Notes: a model not told the origin generated them from the sequence alone. A DNA stretch of 8,832 bases from Massilia sp. (GCA_028291845.1 JAQGNM010000575.1:1-8832), one strand, 5' to 3'. Shown: positions 1 to 6,931, counted from the first letter of the stretch. Made by a program: numbers and translations.

Positions 1-27
1 AGTGTGAAAGTAGGTTATCGTCAGGCT
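1..27 (+). rRNA. rrf: 5S ribosomal RNA, 3' end (partial)
   Basis: The first bases (AGTGTGAAAGTAGGTTATCG followed by TCAGGCT) match the conserved 3' end of betaproteobacterial 5S rRNA. The final TCAGGC is the strand that pairs with the TGCCTGA at the 5' end of the molecule, which lies outside the window. The exact 3' end (about 27) is set from that pairing. An intrinsic terminator follows 15 bases later, as expected for the last gene of a 16S-23S-5S operon. Only about a quarter of the gene is visible, so the call rests on this short but very characteristic stretch. Confidence 0.85.
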
Positions 28-41
28 AGTTATAGTGAGAG

Positions 42-72
42 AACCCCGTGCAGAAATGTGCGGGGTTTTTTT
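42..72 (+). terminator. Rho-independent terminator of the rrn operon
   Basis: AACCCCG at 42-48 pairs with CGGGGTT at 61-67 around a 12-base loop. The 3' arm runs into seven Ts at 66-72. It sits directly behind the 5S rRNA end and ends the ribosomal operon before the convergent gene at 113-1105. Read from the other strand there is no T-run after the hairpin, so it probably does not serve the minus-strand gene. Confidence 0.85.
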
Positions 73-112
73 ACGTCTGCAGTTTCTTCAATCCACCGCA
101 TCAACGTCGATT

Positions 113-1105
113 TTACTCGGGCTGCTCGACAACATAGCCCTTGTCTTTCAGCGCGTCCAGATATCCGCCGGTATTCATCGCCTGCGATACCGGTAGCAAT
201 GCAAACGTCGAGCGGTTGGCCAGCACCGCCTTATCCACCGCCGCCAGCCAGGAAGCCTTGACGCGCGCATCCAGATCTTCCGCGCCTTTTAATCCTTTCA
301 TCCATGCGCTGCCGGTCATGGCGGTGCGGCATGCTTCGGCCTGGTCCGGATAGGTCAGCGCGCGCATTTTCTCGACGTCGCCGATCGCCCACGCGTTGGC
401 GCGCACGCGCATACCGTCGAGGTCCGTTTCAAGGCGGTCGATGGTCTTGGTGAAGCAGTCGACATCCTCGAAGGCCGATTTTTTAAAATCCTTCAAGGCG
501 CCACGGGGATTGTCGAGGGCGATGGAAATACCGGTGGAGGTCAGCTTGAGCTTGTGTTCCTTGGCCACGGCGTAAATGCGGTCGGTGATGTGCGCGCCGT
601 TCGCCAGGCCGGATTTCGAGGTCGCGACAGTAAACAGGCGGTCGGCGGCGAACATCGGCCGCAGCGATTCGACGCCATCTTCGTTACCCAGGTATTTGGT
701 CTTCAGGCCGGTCCAGCGCGCATACACGTCGGGCGGCACCACTTGCTGCAAGGTCTCCCCATTGACGTTCTTGCGCGCGCCGATCAAGGAGGGCAGGGCG
801 GTGACGATGTTGAGGGAATCCTTCCAGCCGACGCCCAAGCTCATACCCGGCATCCCCAACAATTCCTGCGATTGCGCAATGATGGTTTCCACTTCCCTGG
901 AACGCCATTGCATCTGCGCCGGCAGCGGAGAATAGGTGCCGAATATCCACAGCACGTGCTCGTCCTTCGTCACTTTCCACAGGCCCGGCCCCGGCCGCTG
1001 TCCCACCACCAGCACCTGTTCCGGCGCCGTGACGGCCGCCTGCTGCCCCCAGGCCGGAGCGGTCAAGATCGATAAACACAGTACCGCGGCGACTGCAGGC
1101 TTCAT
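113..1105 (-). CDS. TraB/GumN family secreted protein
   Basis: Predicted 330-residue exported protein of the TraB/GumN family, a group of poorly characterised proteins, some related to TIKI-type metalloproteases. Residues 1-20 form a signal peptide (hydrophobic core, likely cleavage after AWG), which favours the ATG at 1105 over an in-frame ATG at 1255. An AAGGA ribosome binding site just upstream supports this choice. The family's N-terminal block is clear: LWKV (42-45), then a hydrophobic strand leading to IFGTYSPLP (54-62), then W-R-S-x-E-V (67-72). The C-terminal block (FALLPVSQAMNTGGYLDAL, ending KGYVV) is also typical. Active family members usually have a His shortly after the first GT; here it reads GTYS, so peptidase activity is doubtful. 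It converges on the rrn operon and diverges from the DUF2868 gene. The reading frame is intact. Confidence 0.85.
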   Translation of the reverse strand: MKPAVAAVLCLSILTAPAWGQQAAVTAPEQVLVVGQRPGPGLWKVTKDEHVLWIFGTYSPLPAQMQWRSREVETIIAQSQELLGMPGMSLGVGWKDSLNIVTALPSLIGARKNVNGETLQQVVPPDVYARWTGLKTKYLGNEDGVESLRPMFAADRLFTVATSKSGLANGAHITDRIYAVAKEHKLKLTSTGISIALDNPRGALKDFKKSAFEDVDCFTKTIDRLETDLDGMRVRANAWAIGDVEKMRALTYPDQAEACRTAMTGSAWMKGLKGAEDLDARVKASWLAAVDKAVLANRSTFALLPVSQAMNTGGYLDALKDKGYVVEQPE

Positions 1106-1145
1106 GATTTCCTTCGTGGTGGAGACGACGAATGATGGTACTGCC

Positions 1146-1175
1146 ATTATTGCCGCTAGTTCAGCTGGGAAACAA
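1146..1175 (-). promoter_or_regulatory. Candidate sigma-70 promoter for the TraB/GumN gene
   Basis: Read on the minus strand, TTGTTT (1175-1170) and AATAAT (1151-1146, five of six matches to TATAAT) are separated by 18 bases. This would place transcription start near 1139, giving a leader of about 35 bases before the ATG at 1105. An 11-base inverted repeat, AACAA-G-TTGTT at 1171-1181, overlaps the -35 element and could be an operator. The -35 match is weak (three of six), so this is only a candidate. No equally good promoter was seen for the plus-strand gene that starts at 1298. Confidence 0.3.
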
Positions 1176-1297
1176 GTTGTTACGATGACATGCATATGCC
1201 TTGCCGCCGGCCCACCGTTCGTTACGTCAGGACGCCAGCGGCGGAACTGCGGCACAATTCGTCACTGAGCATTGTCTTTTATCCAATCGAGGTGGGC

Positions 1298-2731
1298 ATG
1301 AACGAACAGGTAGCAAGAGATGTCGTGCTGATACGCGCGATCGAAACGACGGACCGCAAGAAAGAAGTGTTGACCGAAGACGACCGCCTGTATGCCAGCC
1401 GCAGCGCGCGCGAGCTGGCCCAGTGGCAGGCGGCCGACAGCAAGTCGGACGTCACGCCCGATCAGTTTTTGCAGCAGCGTGCCGACCTGTTGATCAAACG
1501 GCTGTCCGAGCGCTCCGCGCCGTTTAAAACCTTCATGAAGCGCGGTCTGGGATGGCGCGGCATCACCATCGGTCTGCCGCTGCTTGCTTTCTTGATCGGC
1601 GCCGGCGTCGACCGCATCGGCGATCCGCACCGGGTCGACCTGCTATCGGCGCCGCTGCTGGGGATCATCGGCTGGAATTTGCTGGTGTACGTGTTCATGC
1701 TGGTCTGGCTGCTGCTGCCGAAAAGCGCCAATCCGGCGCCTTCTCCGTGGATGCAGCGTCTTGCAGTCGGCAAGCCGGCCTTGCCGCGCAAGCTGGCGGC
1801 GCCCTTGTCGGCGGCGTTGCTCGACTTCATGGCCGAGTGGGGCCGCATCAGCCGCAAGTTGACCGCCGCGCGCGTCGCCCGTACTCTGCACCTCGCGGCC
1901 GCCATGTTCGCCACCGGCGCGGTGACCTCGCTGCTGGCGAGAGGTTTACTGACGCAGTACGTCGCCGGCTGGGAAAGCACGTTTCTCAATGCGTCCCAGG
2001 TCCACGCGATCCTGTCGGTGCTGTTCGCCCCGGCCGAATGGCTGCTCGGGCTGCCGGGCTTTACGGTGGCCGATATCGAGGCGCTGCGCTTTGCCAATCC
2101 GGCCACGCCCGAAGGTGGCCGGCGCTGGGTGCTGCTGTACGCGGCGACGCTGGTGATACTGGTGATCGTGCCGCGTCTGGTCCTGGCCGGCATCGCCCAT
2201 TTTCAGGCGCACTGGCGCGCCGCGCGGGTCGCCATCGATCTCGAACAGCCGTACTTTCGCCAGCTGAGAACCAAGATGGGCGGACCGGCCGGCGTGCTGC
2301 GCGTGCTGCCCTACAGTTTTACGATCGATGAGGCGCGCGACCGCGGCCTGGCGCAAGTGGCGGCCATGCTGTTGGGCGAAAACGCCAGCGTCATGCTGCG
2401 CCCGTCCAGCACCTATGGCGAGGAGCCCGATCTGGCCGACGGCGGCAGCGCCACCGGCGTGACGCTGACCGCGGCGCTGTTCAACCTTGCCGCCACGCCC
2501 GAGAACGAAAACCACGGCGCCTTCATCGCCCGCTTGAAGGCGGCGACGCCGCACATGACGGTATTGATCGATGAATCCTCCCTGGCCGAGCGCCTCGGCG
2601 CGGAAGCCGGCAAGGCGAGAATGGCGGAGCGGATCCTGCTGTGGCAGCAGTTCTGCGCCCATCACCAGGTGACCCCGGTGGTGGTCAACCTGCTCGAGCC
2701 GGCATCGCGTCCGCTGGAGGGCGCCGTATGA
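1298..2731 (+). CDS. DUF2868 domain-containing membrane protein
   Basis: Predicted 477-residue inner-membrane protein of the DUF2868 family, whose molecular function is unknown. The ATG at 1298 is chosen over an in-frame ATG at 1190 because GAGGTGG lies just before it and because the family begins with a soluble head. Residues 1-85 are charged and cytoplasmic. Hydrophobic segments follow at about 88-105, 117-140, 196-217, 236-252 and 277-300. Residues 305-477 are again soluble and end in an alpha/beta-like region (TVLIDESS; VTPVVVNLLEP), as if this part contacts a nucleotide-binding partner. The stop overlaps the start of the GTPase gene downstream (ATGA), so the two are made together and probably act as one complex. 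That pairing is recurrent in Betaproteobacteria; the functional link is inference. The frame is intact. Confidence 0.82.
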   Translation: MNEQVARDVVLIRAIETTDRKKEVLTEDDRLYASRSARELAQWQAADSKSDVTPDQFLQQRADLLIKRLSERSAPFKTFMKRGLGWRGITIGLPLLAFLIGAGVDRIGDPHRVDLLSAPLLGIIGWNLLVYVFMLVWLLLPKSANPAPSPWMQRLAVGKPALPRKLAAPLSAALLDFMAEWGRISRKLTAARVARTLHLAAAMFATGAVTSLLARGLLTQYVAGWESTFLNASQVHAILSVLFAPAEWLLGLPGFTVADIEALRFANPATPEGGRRWVLLYAATLVILVIVPRLVLAGIAHFQAHWRAARVAIDLEQPYFRQLRTKMGGPAGVLRVLPYSFTIDEARDRGLAQVAAMLLGENASVMLRPSSTYGEEPDLADGGSATGVTLTAALFNLAATPENENHGAFIARLKAATPHMTVLIDESSLAERLGAEAGKARMAERILLWQQFCAHHQVTPVVVNLLEPASRPLEGAV

Positions 2732-4215
2732 GCGAAGTAAACGCCAGGAGCGAAGTAAACGCCAGTCCCGTTCACATCCAGTTCGCGCTGGTTTCGCACA
2801 CCAACAACGGCAAGACGACATTGGTGCGCACGCTGGTCGGGGTCGACGTCGGCGAGGTGCGCGACGCCGCTCACGTCACCGTGTTCGCCGAGTCGCATAC
2901 CCTCATGACGACGCCGCAGGGCGATTCCCTGTCGCTGTGGGATACCCCCGGCTTCGGCGATTCGGTGCGCCTGTTGCGCCGCCTGGCCCAGGCCGGCAAT
3001 CCGATCGGCTGGTTTTTACGGGAAGTGTACGACCGCTACCGCGACCGCACCTTCTGGCTCAGCCAAAACGCCCTGCGTACCGCCAAGGACGCCGCCGACA
3101 TCGTCCTCTACCTGGTCAACTCGTCCGAACACCCGCGCGACGCCGGCTACCTGGCGTCGGAGATGAAAATCCTCGAATGGGTCGGCAAGCCGGTGGTGGT
3201 GTTGCTCAATCAAATGGGGCCGCCCCGTCCCGGCGGGGAAGAAGCGGCCGAGCAGTTGCTGTGGAAGCAGCATCTCGACCAGTACCCGATCGTGCGCGAC
3301 GTGCTGCCGTTGGACGCATTCGCCCGCTGCTGGGTGCACGAGCGGGTATTTTATGAGGCGATCGGCAAACTGATCGAGCCGGCGCAGGCGGCCGGCTACG
3401 CGCGCCTGTTCGATGCATGGGAAGAAAATAATCTGCGGCGCTTTCGCGCGGCGATGGGCTTGATCGCCGCCCAGCTGGCCGAGGCCATCGCCGACAGCGA
3501 GACAGTGGAAGAAGAGTCGAAGTCGCTGCTGCGCACGGCGATGAACGCGGTCGGCTTGCGCAAGGGCGCCGAGCAGCGGCAAGAAAAGGCCATGGCGGTG
3601 CTGCTCGCGCGCCTGAACAGCCGGGTGGCGAAATCGACCGCGGAGCTGCTCATCCTGCACCAGCTCGACCCGCACGCGGCCGCCACCATCAACGCGCGCG
3701 TGCGCCACAATTTTGCCATCCGCGCGCCGGTCGACAAGGCGCAGGCGGGCCTGATCGGCGCCATCGTGTCGGGCGCCGCGACCGGCGTGTCGGCCGACCT
3801 GATGGCCGGCGGGATGACCCTGGGCGCCGGCGCCCTGCTGGGCAGCGTGGTGGGGGCGCTGACCTTTGCCGGTGCCGCCTGGGGTTTTAATGCCACCACC
3901 GACCGCAACCATCCGACCGTCGAATTCGCTGGCGATTTCTTAAAAAGTTTGTTGGTCAGCGCGGTCCTGCGCTATTTGGCGGTGGCCCACTTCGGCCGTG
4001 GTCGCGGCAATTTTGTCGAGAGCGAAGCGCCGCCGTTCTGGCAGGCTGAAGTCGAAGCGGCGATGGCGGCCCACGCGCTCGGCCTGGCGGCGGCCTTCGA
4101 TGCGGTGCGCGCCGATCCGAAGGCGATCGGCGAACTCGAAGAAGTGGTGCAAGCGGTCAGCGCGCGCACGCTCGAGCGGCTGTATCCGGCCACGCCGCTG
4201 TTCAAGCGCGCTTGA
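2728..4215 (+). CDS. DUF3482 family GTPase
   Basis: Predicted 495-residue TRAFAC-type GTPase with a DUF3482 C-terminal region. The start at 2728 overlaps the upstream stop and has GGAGG seven bases before it. GTPase motifs are visible: G1 SHTNNGKT (23-30, with Ser in place of the usual first Gly), G3 DTPGFGD (72-78), and G4 NQMG (161-164, a variant of NKxD). A helical, charged region follows (about 225-335), then a long Gly/Ala-rich hydrophobic stretch (339-388) that could insert into or lie on the membrane, then a helical tail. The architecture resembles GTPases that act at membranes, which fits the DUF2868 membrane partner. Its role is unknown. Residues 2-7 and 8-13 are a near-perfect repeat (SEVNAR, SEVNAS). 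The gene is intact and followed by a terminator. Confidence 0.85.
   Translation: MSEVNARSEVNASPVHIQFALVSHTNNGKTTLVRTLVGVDVGEVRDAAHVTVFAESHTLMTTPQGDSLSLWDTPGFGDSVRLLRRLAQAGNPIGWFLREVYDRYRDRTFWLSQNALRTAKDAADIVLYLVNSSEHPRDAGYLASEMKILEWVGKPVVVLLNQMGPPRPGGEEAAEQLLWKQHLDQYPIVRDVLPLDAFARCWVHERVFYEAIGKLIEPAQAAGYARLFDAWEENNLRRFRAAMGLIAAQLAEAIADSETVEEESKSLLRTAMNAVGLRKGAEQRQEKAMAVLLARLNSRVAKSTAELLILHQLDPHAAATINARVRHNFAIRAPVDKAQAGLIGAIVSGAATGVSADLMAGGMTLGAGALLGSVVGALTFAGAAWGFNATTDRNHPTVEFAGDFLKSLLVSAVLRYLAVAHFGRGRGNFVESEAPPFWQAEVEAAMAAHALGLAAAFDAVRADPKAIGELEEVVQAVSARTLERLYPATPLFKRA
2731..2766 (+). repeat. 18-base tandem duplication inside the GTPase start
   Basis: Units at 2731-2748 and 2749-2766 are identical in 17 of 18 bases (only the last base differs) and encode SEVNAR followed by SEVNAS. 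They lie immediately after the start codon and keep the frame, so the duplication simply lengthens the disordered N-terminus by six residues ahead of the GTPase domain. The near identity suggests a recent slippage event. Confidence 0.9.
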
Positions 4216-4231
4216 GGCGCGCTTCATGCAG

Positions 4232-4260
4232 GGGCCGGCATACGCGCCGGCCCGGCTTTT
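4232..4260 (+). terminator. Rho-independent terminator of the DUF2868-DUF3482 operon
   Basis: GGGCCGGC at 4232-4239 pairs perfectly with GCCGGCCC at 4246-4253 around the loop ATACGC. A short T-tract (TTTT at 4257-4260, then ATTT) follows. It lies 16 bases after the GTPase stop and abuts the end of the minus-strand isoamylase remnant. No T-run follows it on the minus strand, so it is one-directional. Confidence 0.75.
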
Positions 4261-4801
4261 ATTTCGCGATCAGCAGCAGGGTGCCTCGCCCGCACACGCC
4301 ATACACGGTGTTTTCTCCGCCCAGCAGATCCTCGGCGCCGGGTGCGCGCCCCTGACCCGCGCCTTCAGCCCAGCCGCACGTGTCGGTCACGCGATACCAG
4401 CTCTTGCCGGCGCCCGGCCACGGCAGCGTGAAATTCACCTGCGCGCGCCAGGCGTTATGGGCCACGTAGATGGCGGACGCGCTGTCGCCCAGTTCGCTGC
4501 CGTCGATGCGCCACGCCAGCGCATGGTTGTTGGCGCCGTTGAAGTAGGCCGCATCGGGCACCGTGCCGTCAGTTGCAGGTGGTCTTGTCGGCCGGCGTCC
4601 AGGCGCCGCCTTCGCCGATGTGGTTGTGACGTCGATGAGCACCTTGATGCCCTGGTCGTGGAATGCCTTGACCATTTCCTTGAACTCGCGGGTTGGGCCG
4701 CCCGGGGTCTTGTCGTAGGCGTAGCGGCGGTCCGGTGCGAAGTGGTTCAGGGTCATGTAAGCCCAGTAGTTGTCGCCGGCGGTAGCATCAGCGAAGACTT
4801 C
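4259..4801 (-). pseudogene. Isoamylase (GH13 glycogen-debranching enzyme) remnant
   Basis: This is a wreck of a secreted isoamylase-type enzyme, which cleaves alpha-1,6 branches in glycogen or starch; the intact family is about 700-780 residues. Reading from 4801, GDNYWAYMTLNHFAPDRRYA to GIKVLIDV matches the start of the catalytic barrel. After GACGTC at 4633-4628 four bases are missing compared with the expected DVVYNH, shifting the frame. The next family motif (NHIGEGGAW, then TPADKTTCN) continues in a different frame from 4625 to 4572. At about 4571 the sequence jumps to the C-terminal beta-domain (DGTVPDAAYF through WYRVTDTCGW to TLLLIAK, stop at 4259). Some 350 residues of barrel, including the catalytic acids, are absent. 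The 5' end, signal peptide and promoter are also gone: there is a stop codon at 4819-4817. The 165-residue open frame from 4756 exists only because the frames happen to re-join, and its middle is out-of-frame peptide. Confidence 0.85.
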
Positions 4802-4820
4802 CGCGATCCGGTGAGCCTAG

Positions 4821-4940
4821 TACGCGTACTGGTCAATTACCCGCGAAGAGTTCGTCGATGGTTTCGATCAGCTTCCCGCAACGCTGCTCGCACTCTTCGA
4901 TGGCACCCATAGCGGCAAGAAGCTGATCGTCCGAGCATAA
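4821..4940 (+). pseudogene. 3' fragment of a medium-chain NADP-dependent oxidoreductase
   Basis: An open stretch from 4821 to the TAA at 4938-4940 encodes about 39 residues, including REEFVDGFDQLPATLLALF followed by DGTHSGKKLIVR. This pattern (a short helix, L-x-A-L-F/L-x-G-x-x-x-G-K-x-L/V-V-R at the very C-terminus) is the usual end of zinc-independent medium-chain dehydrogenases/reductases of the quinone oxidoreductase or CurA type. The remaining roughly 300 residues are missing: a stop codon (4818-4820) sits directly upstream and beyond it is the isoamylase remnant on the other strand. The identification rests on a short stretch and is moderate. Confidence 0.5.
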
Positions 4941-4973
4941 ATCGCCCCAACCAAACTGGACAAGGCAAGAACG

Positions 4974-5054
4974 ATGACTGAACTAACTGGAAAACTGGCG
5001 CTCGTCGCCGACGTGGTGATTACCTATGAACGTTCTACCGAGCGCCCAGCATAG
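4974..5054 (+). pseudogene. 5' fragment of a short-chain dehydrogenase (SDR), internally deleted
   Basis: ATG at 4974 opens a 26-codon frame: MTELTGKLALV, then ADVVITYERS, then a few residues and TAG at 5052. The first block is the standard first beta-strand of SDR enzymes, normally followed by TGASRGIG. The second block is the second beta-strand, normally about 20 residues later (GADVVITY). The Gly-rich NAD(P)-binding loop and first helix between them are missing, with the joint near 5006, and everything after about 5040 is missing too. It starts 33 bases after the oxidoreductase stop, with a plausible purine-rich ribosome binding site (AAGGCAAG), so the two were probably one operon. No function can remain. 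Confidence 0.6.
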
Positions 5055-5062
5055 GGAGTAGC

Positions 5063-5092
5063 AAAAATAAGAAAACCCGTCGCGGGGACGGG
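5063..5092 (-). terminator. Rho-independent terminator of the PEP-CTERM gene
   Basis: On the minus strand, CCCGTC (5092-5087) and GACGGG (5081-5076) form a six-base stem around a five-base loop. TTTT, then CTTATTTTT, follows (5075-5063). It lies 25 bases after the stop codon of the PEP-CTERM gene. The decayed SDR fragment on the other strand ends just beside it. Confidence 0.85.
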
Positions 5093-5117
5093 CCTGTCAA
5101 TGAATGCAAACAGTGGC

Positions 5118-5723
5118 TCAAGCCGCGAGCCGGCGCCGCCGCGTGAGCCCAAAGCCGACGAGCCCGAGGGCGACGAGGGACAGCGTCGCGGGTTCCGGCA
5201 CATCGTTGGCACTGACACTCCATGAGTCCGTGGACAAACCCGCGTCCACATTGTTGACATCGAACCTCAGTGGGCTGGAGCAGGACAAGCAATTTGCCCC
5301 GTTGTTGTACATTTGTCCCAAAACACCGTTCCAGTCTGCCACATTTGATGTGACCGACGTATCAATAATAGAGAACTCATTCACCTTCTAAAGGTGGCCG
5401 GCTGCATCAAACACAAAGTAGTCATTCGATGTATATCCCAAGAAGCTTCCCGGGTCGGTCATGTCGAGAGTAGCAGAGCGCCCGTCGGAGAGCGTGAACG
5501 AGTAACTGACGAAATTGCTGGCGTTCAGCCTTGCATTGTTCAAGTTACCCGACTCCGGATTGAACTCAAACGTCATCTTTACCGAATCGCCCGTCGAGAG
5601 GCCGGAGGTTTCGGAATAGCTGACGGTCGTCGTCCAGTCCAGTTGAACGGGAGCCGCCTGCGCCGCGTTCGCGAAGAAAGCAAATGCTGCTGCAGCCAAG
5701 GCACTACGCGCTATGTGTTTCAT
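5118..5723 (-). pseudogene. PEP-CTERM sorting-domain protein, interrupted by an amber codon
   Basis: Encodes a 201-position exported protein: signal peptide at residues 1-23 (MKHIARSALAAAA, cut after AAQA), a beta-rich body of unknown function, and at 175-201 a textbook PEP-CTERM tail (VPEPATL, hydrophobic helix, RRRR). Such tails are recognised by an exosortase (EpsH/XrtA type) that anchors or releases proteins linked to exopolysaccharide. One in-frame TAG at 5390-5388 (codon 112, after DAAGHL and before KVNEFSIID) splits the gene. The frame is the same on both sides, so this is a single nonsense change, not a frameshift. The start has AAGGG-like bases before it, and a good terminator follows. 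If the TAG is real, the made protein would be 111 residues without the sorting tail. A sequencing error would restore an ordinary gene. GC content is visibly lower than in the flanking genes. Confidence 0.8.
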
Positions 5724-6023
5724 GATATCCCTTATTTGGAGTTTTAATTAACGGTAACGGGAAGCAGAAAACATGCCAATTCAATCGTGGCAGGGAGATG
5801 CGCAATGGCAAGACCATATAACGGGTGGTATTGTAAAGTTCTTCGACAAGCCGCCACGTGATGGCTGCCATTGCTTTCGCGGCAGTTGAAGGCGCAGGTC
5901 GGCTTGGTGCCGGTCGACTGCGCGTCGCCGGCCAGCACGATGCCTGTAGTTTTGCAATATTGAGGTTTTGCGCGAGCGAGCGCATTATGCGGCCAATGCG
6001 CCGCGCAGGGCGCTACGCCCGCC
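5724..6023. other. Intergenic region with no convincing gene
   Basis: These 300 bases separate the start of the PEP-CTERM gene from the stop of the response regulator. The left part is AT-richer and should hold the PEP-CTERM promoter. A weak minus-strand candidate is TTGGCA (5779-5774) and TACCGT (5756-5751), 17 bases apart. A 64-codon minus-strand frame (5938-5744) with three cysteines (PTCAFNC, then a further Cys) and no recognisable family could be an unknown remnant. Near the right end are two inverted repeats: GCGCATT/AATGCGC (5980-5986 and 5995-6001) and GGGCG-CTA-CGCCC (6008-6020). Neither is followed by a T-run, so they are at best weak transcription-end signals for the response regulator gene. 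Confidence 0.5.
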
Positions 6024-6797
6024 TCACATCGGACGGAAACGGTCCTGGAATGCCGCGCTGACCGGCAGCAGTTCGCGCTGGCCGGTGATGGCGATTTTGA
6101 GTTTGCCGTCGTCGTCGCGCTTGAGCGAGGCGATGGCCGACACGCGCACGATCACGCTGCGGTGCACCTGCCAGAACGTCTCGGGGTCGAGCTGGGCCAG
6201 CAGTTCCTTGAGCGGCGTGCGGATGTGCGCCGTTCCGTTGAGCGACGCGACGCAGGTGTATTTGTCTTCCAACTTGAAATATAAAACCTCGTCGATCGAG
6301 ATCATGCGGATGGTGTCCCCCACGCTGGCTGAAATCCAGCTGATCCGGCGCCCGGATGACGGAGCAAGGCGGCCCTGCAGCGCGGCGAACACGCTCGACA
6401 AGTCGGCACGCTGGCCGTCGGCGATGCGCTTCTTGATCCTCTCGATGGCGGTCGCCAAGCGTTCGCGTTTGACGGGCTTGAGCACATAATCGGCGGCGCC
6501 GCTGTCGAATGCTTCGCGCGCATACTGCTCGAAGGCGGTGATCAACACCACGTGGGTATGCTCGCCCGCCATGCGCGCCACTTCCATGCCGCTCACGCCA
6601 GGCATGCAGATGTCGAGAAAGGCGATGTCGGGTTTGAAGCGGCCGATCGCTTCCAGCGCCGCCAGGCCGTCCTCGCATTCGGCGACGATGTCCAGTTCGG
6701 GCCACAGCGACGCCAGGGTGGCGACCAGCTCCTGGCGTTGCGCGCCTTCGTCTTCCGCAACGATGGCAGTGAGCGCGGCAGGCAGCGCGGCGCTCAT
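6024..6797 (-). CDS. LytTR-family two-component response regulator
   Basis: Predicted 257-residue transcription regulator of the LytR/AlgR type. The receiver domain covers about 10-125: acidic pocket E15-D16, phospho-acceptor D62 in FLDICMPG, T87 in the VLITAF strand, and K107 in VLKP. A linker leads to the LytTR DNA-binding domain (about 150-253), with the family motifs IRMISIDEVLYF, KYT, TPLKEL and FWQVHRSVIV. The start at 6797 overlaps the stop of the sensor kinase (ATGA), showing translational coupling in a kinase-regulator operon. That kinase is now only a 45-codon stump, and the promoter that served both genes lay upstream of it and seems lost. The regulator frame itself is intact, but it may be poorly expressed and has no cognate kinase here. 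Targets cannot be read from the sequence. Confidence 0.92.
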   Translation of the reverse strand: MSAALPAALTAIVAEDEGAQRQELVATLASLWPELDIVAECEDGLAALEAIGRFKPDIAFLDICMPGVSGMEVARMAGEHTHVVLITAFEQYAREAFDSGAADYVLKPVKRERLATAIERIKKRIADGQRADLSSVFAALQGRLAPSSGRRISWISASVGDTIRMISIDEVLYFKLEDKYTCVASLNGTAHIRTPLKELLAQLDPETFWQVHRSVIVRVSAIASLKRDDDGKLKIAITGQRELLPVSAAFQDRFRPM

Positions 6798-6931
6798 GGC
6801 GCCGGCCTGTCGACGACGATTTGGGCGCGCGTGCCGCCATCGGCGCGGCTGGCGATGCTCAAGCTGGCGGCGGCGCCGAACAGGTTGCGCAACTGGGCGC
6901 GGGCATTGGCCAGACCGAGGCCGTGGCGCGA
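6794..6931 (-). pseudogene. C-terminal stump of a LytS-type sensor histidine kinase
   Basis: The minus-strand frame ending at TGA 6796-6794 reads RHGLGLANARAQLRNLFG, then SLSIASRADGGTRAQIVV to the C-terminus. This is the glycine-rich G2 box and the last strands of a HATPase domain as found in LytS/YehU-type kinases, which normally sit before a LytTR regulator. Upstream of about 6931 the homology stops abruptly and the other strand becomes a permease gene. The membrane part, the phospho-accepting histidine and most of the ATP-binding domain are missing. About 45 residues remain of an enzyme usually 350-600 long. The open frame continues to 7012 by chance, but that part is antisense permease sequence. 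Confidence 0.82.

Noticed and set aside
1946..2821. Minus-strand open frames of 200-300 codons opposite the DUF2868 and DUF3482 genes
   Set aside because: These are shadows of GC-rich coding sequence; their peptides are rich in Arg, Gly and His with no domain, while the plus strand has coupled genes with motifs.
5980..6020. Inverted repeats after the response regulator as a terminator
   Set aside because: The stems are short (five and seven base pairs) and neither strand has a T-run after them, so they were not listed as a terminator.
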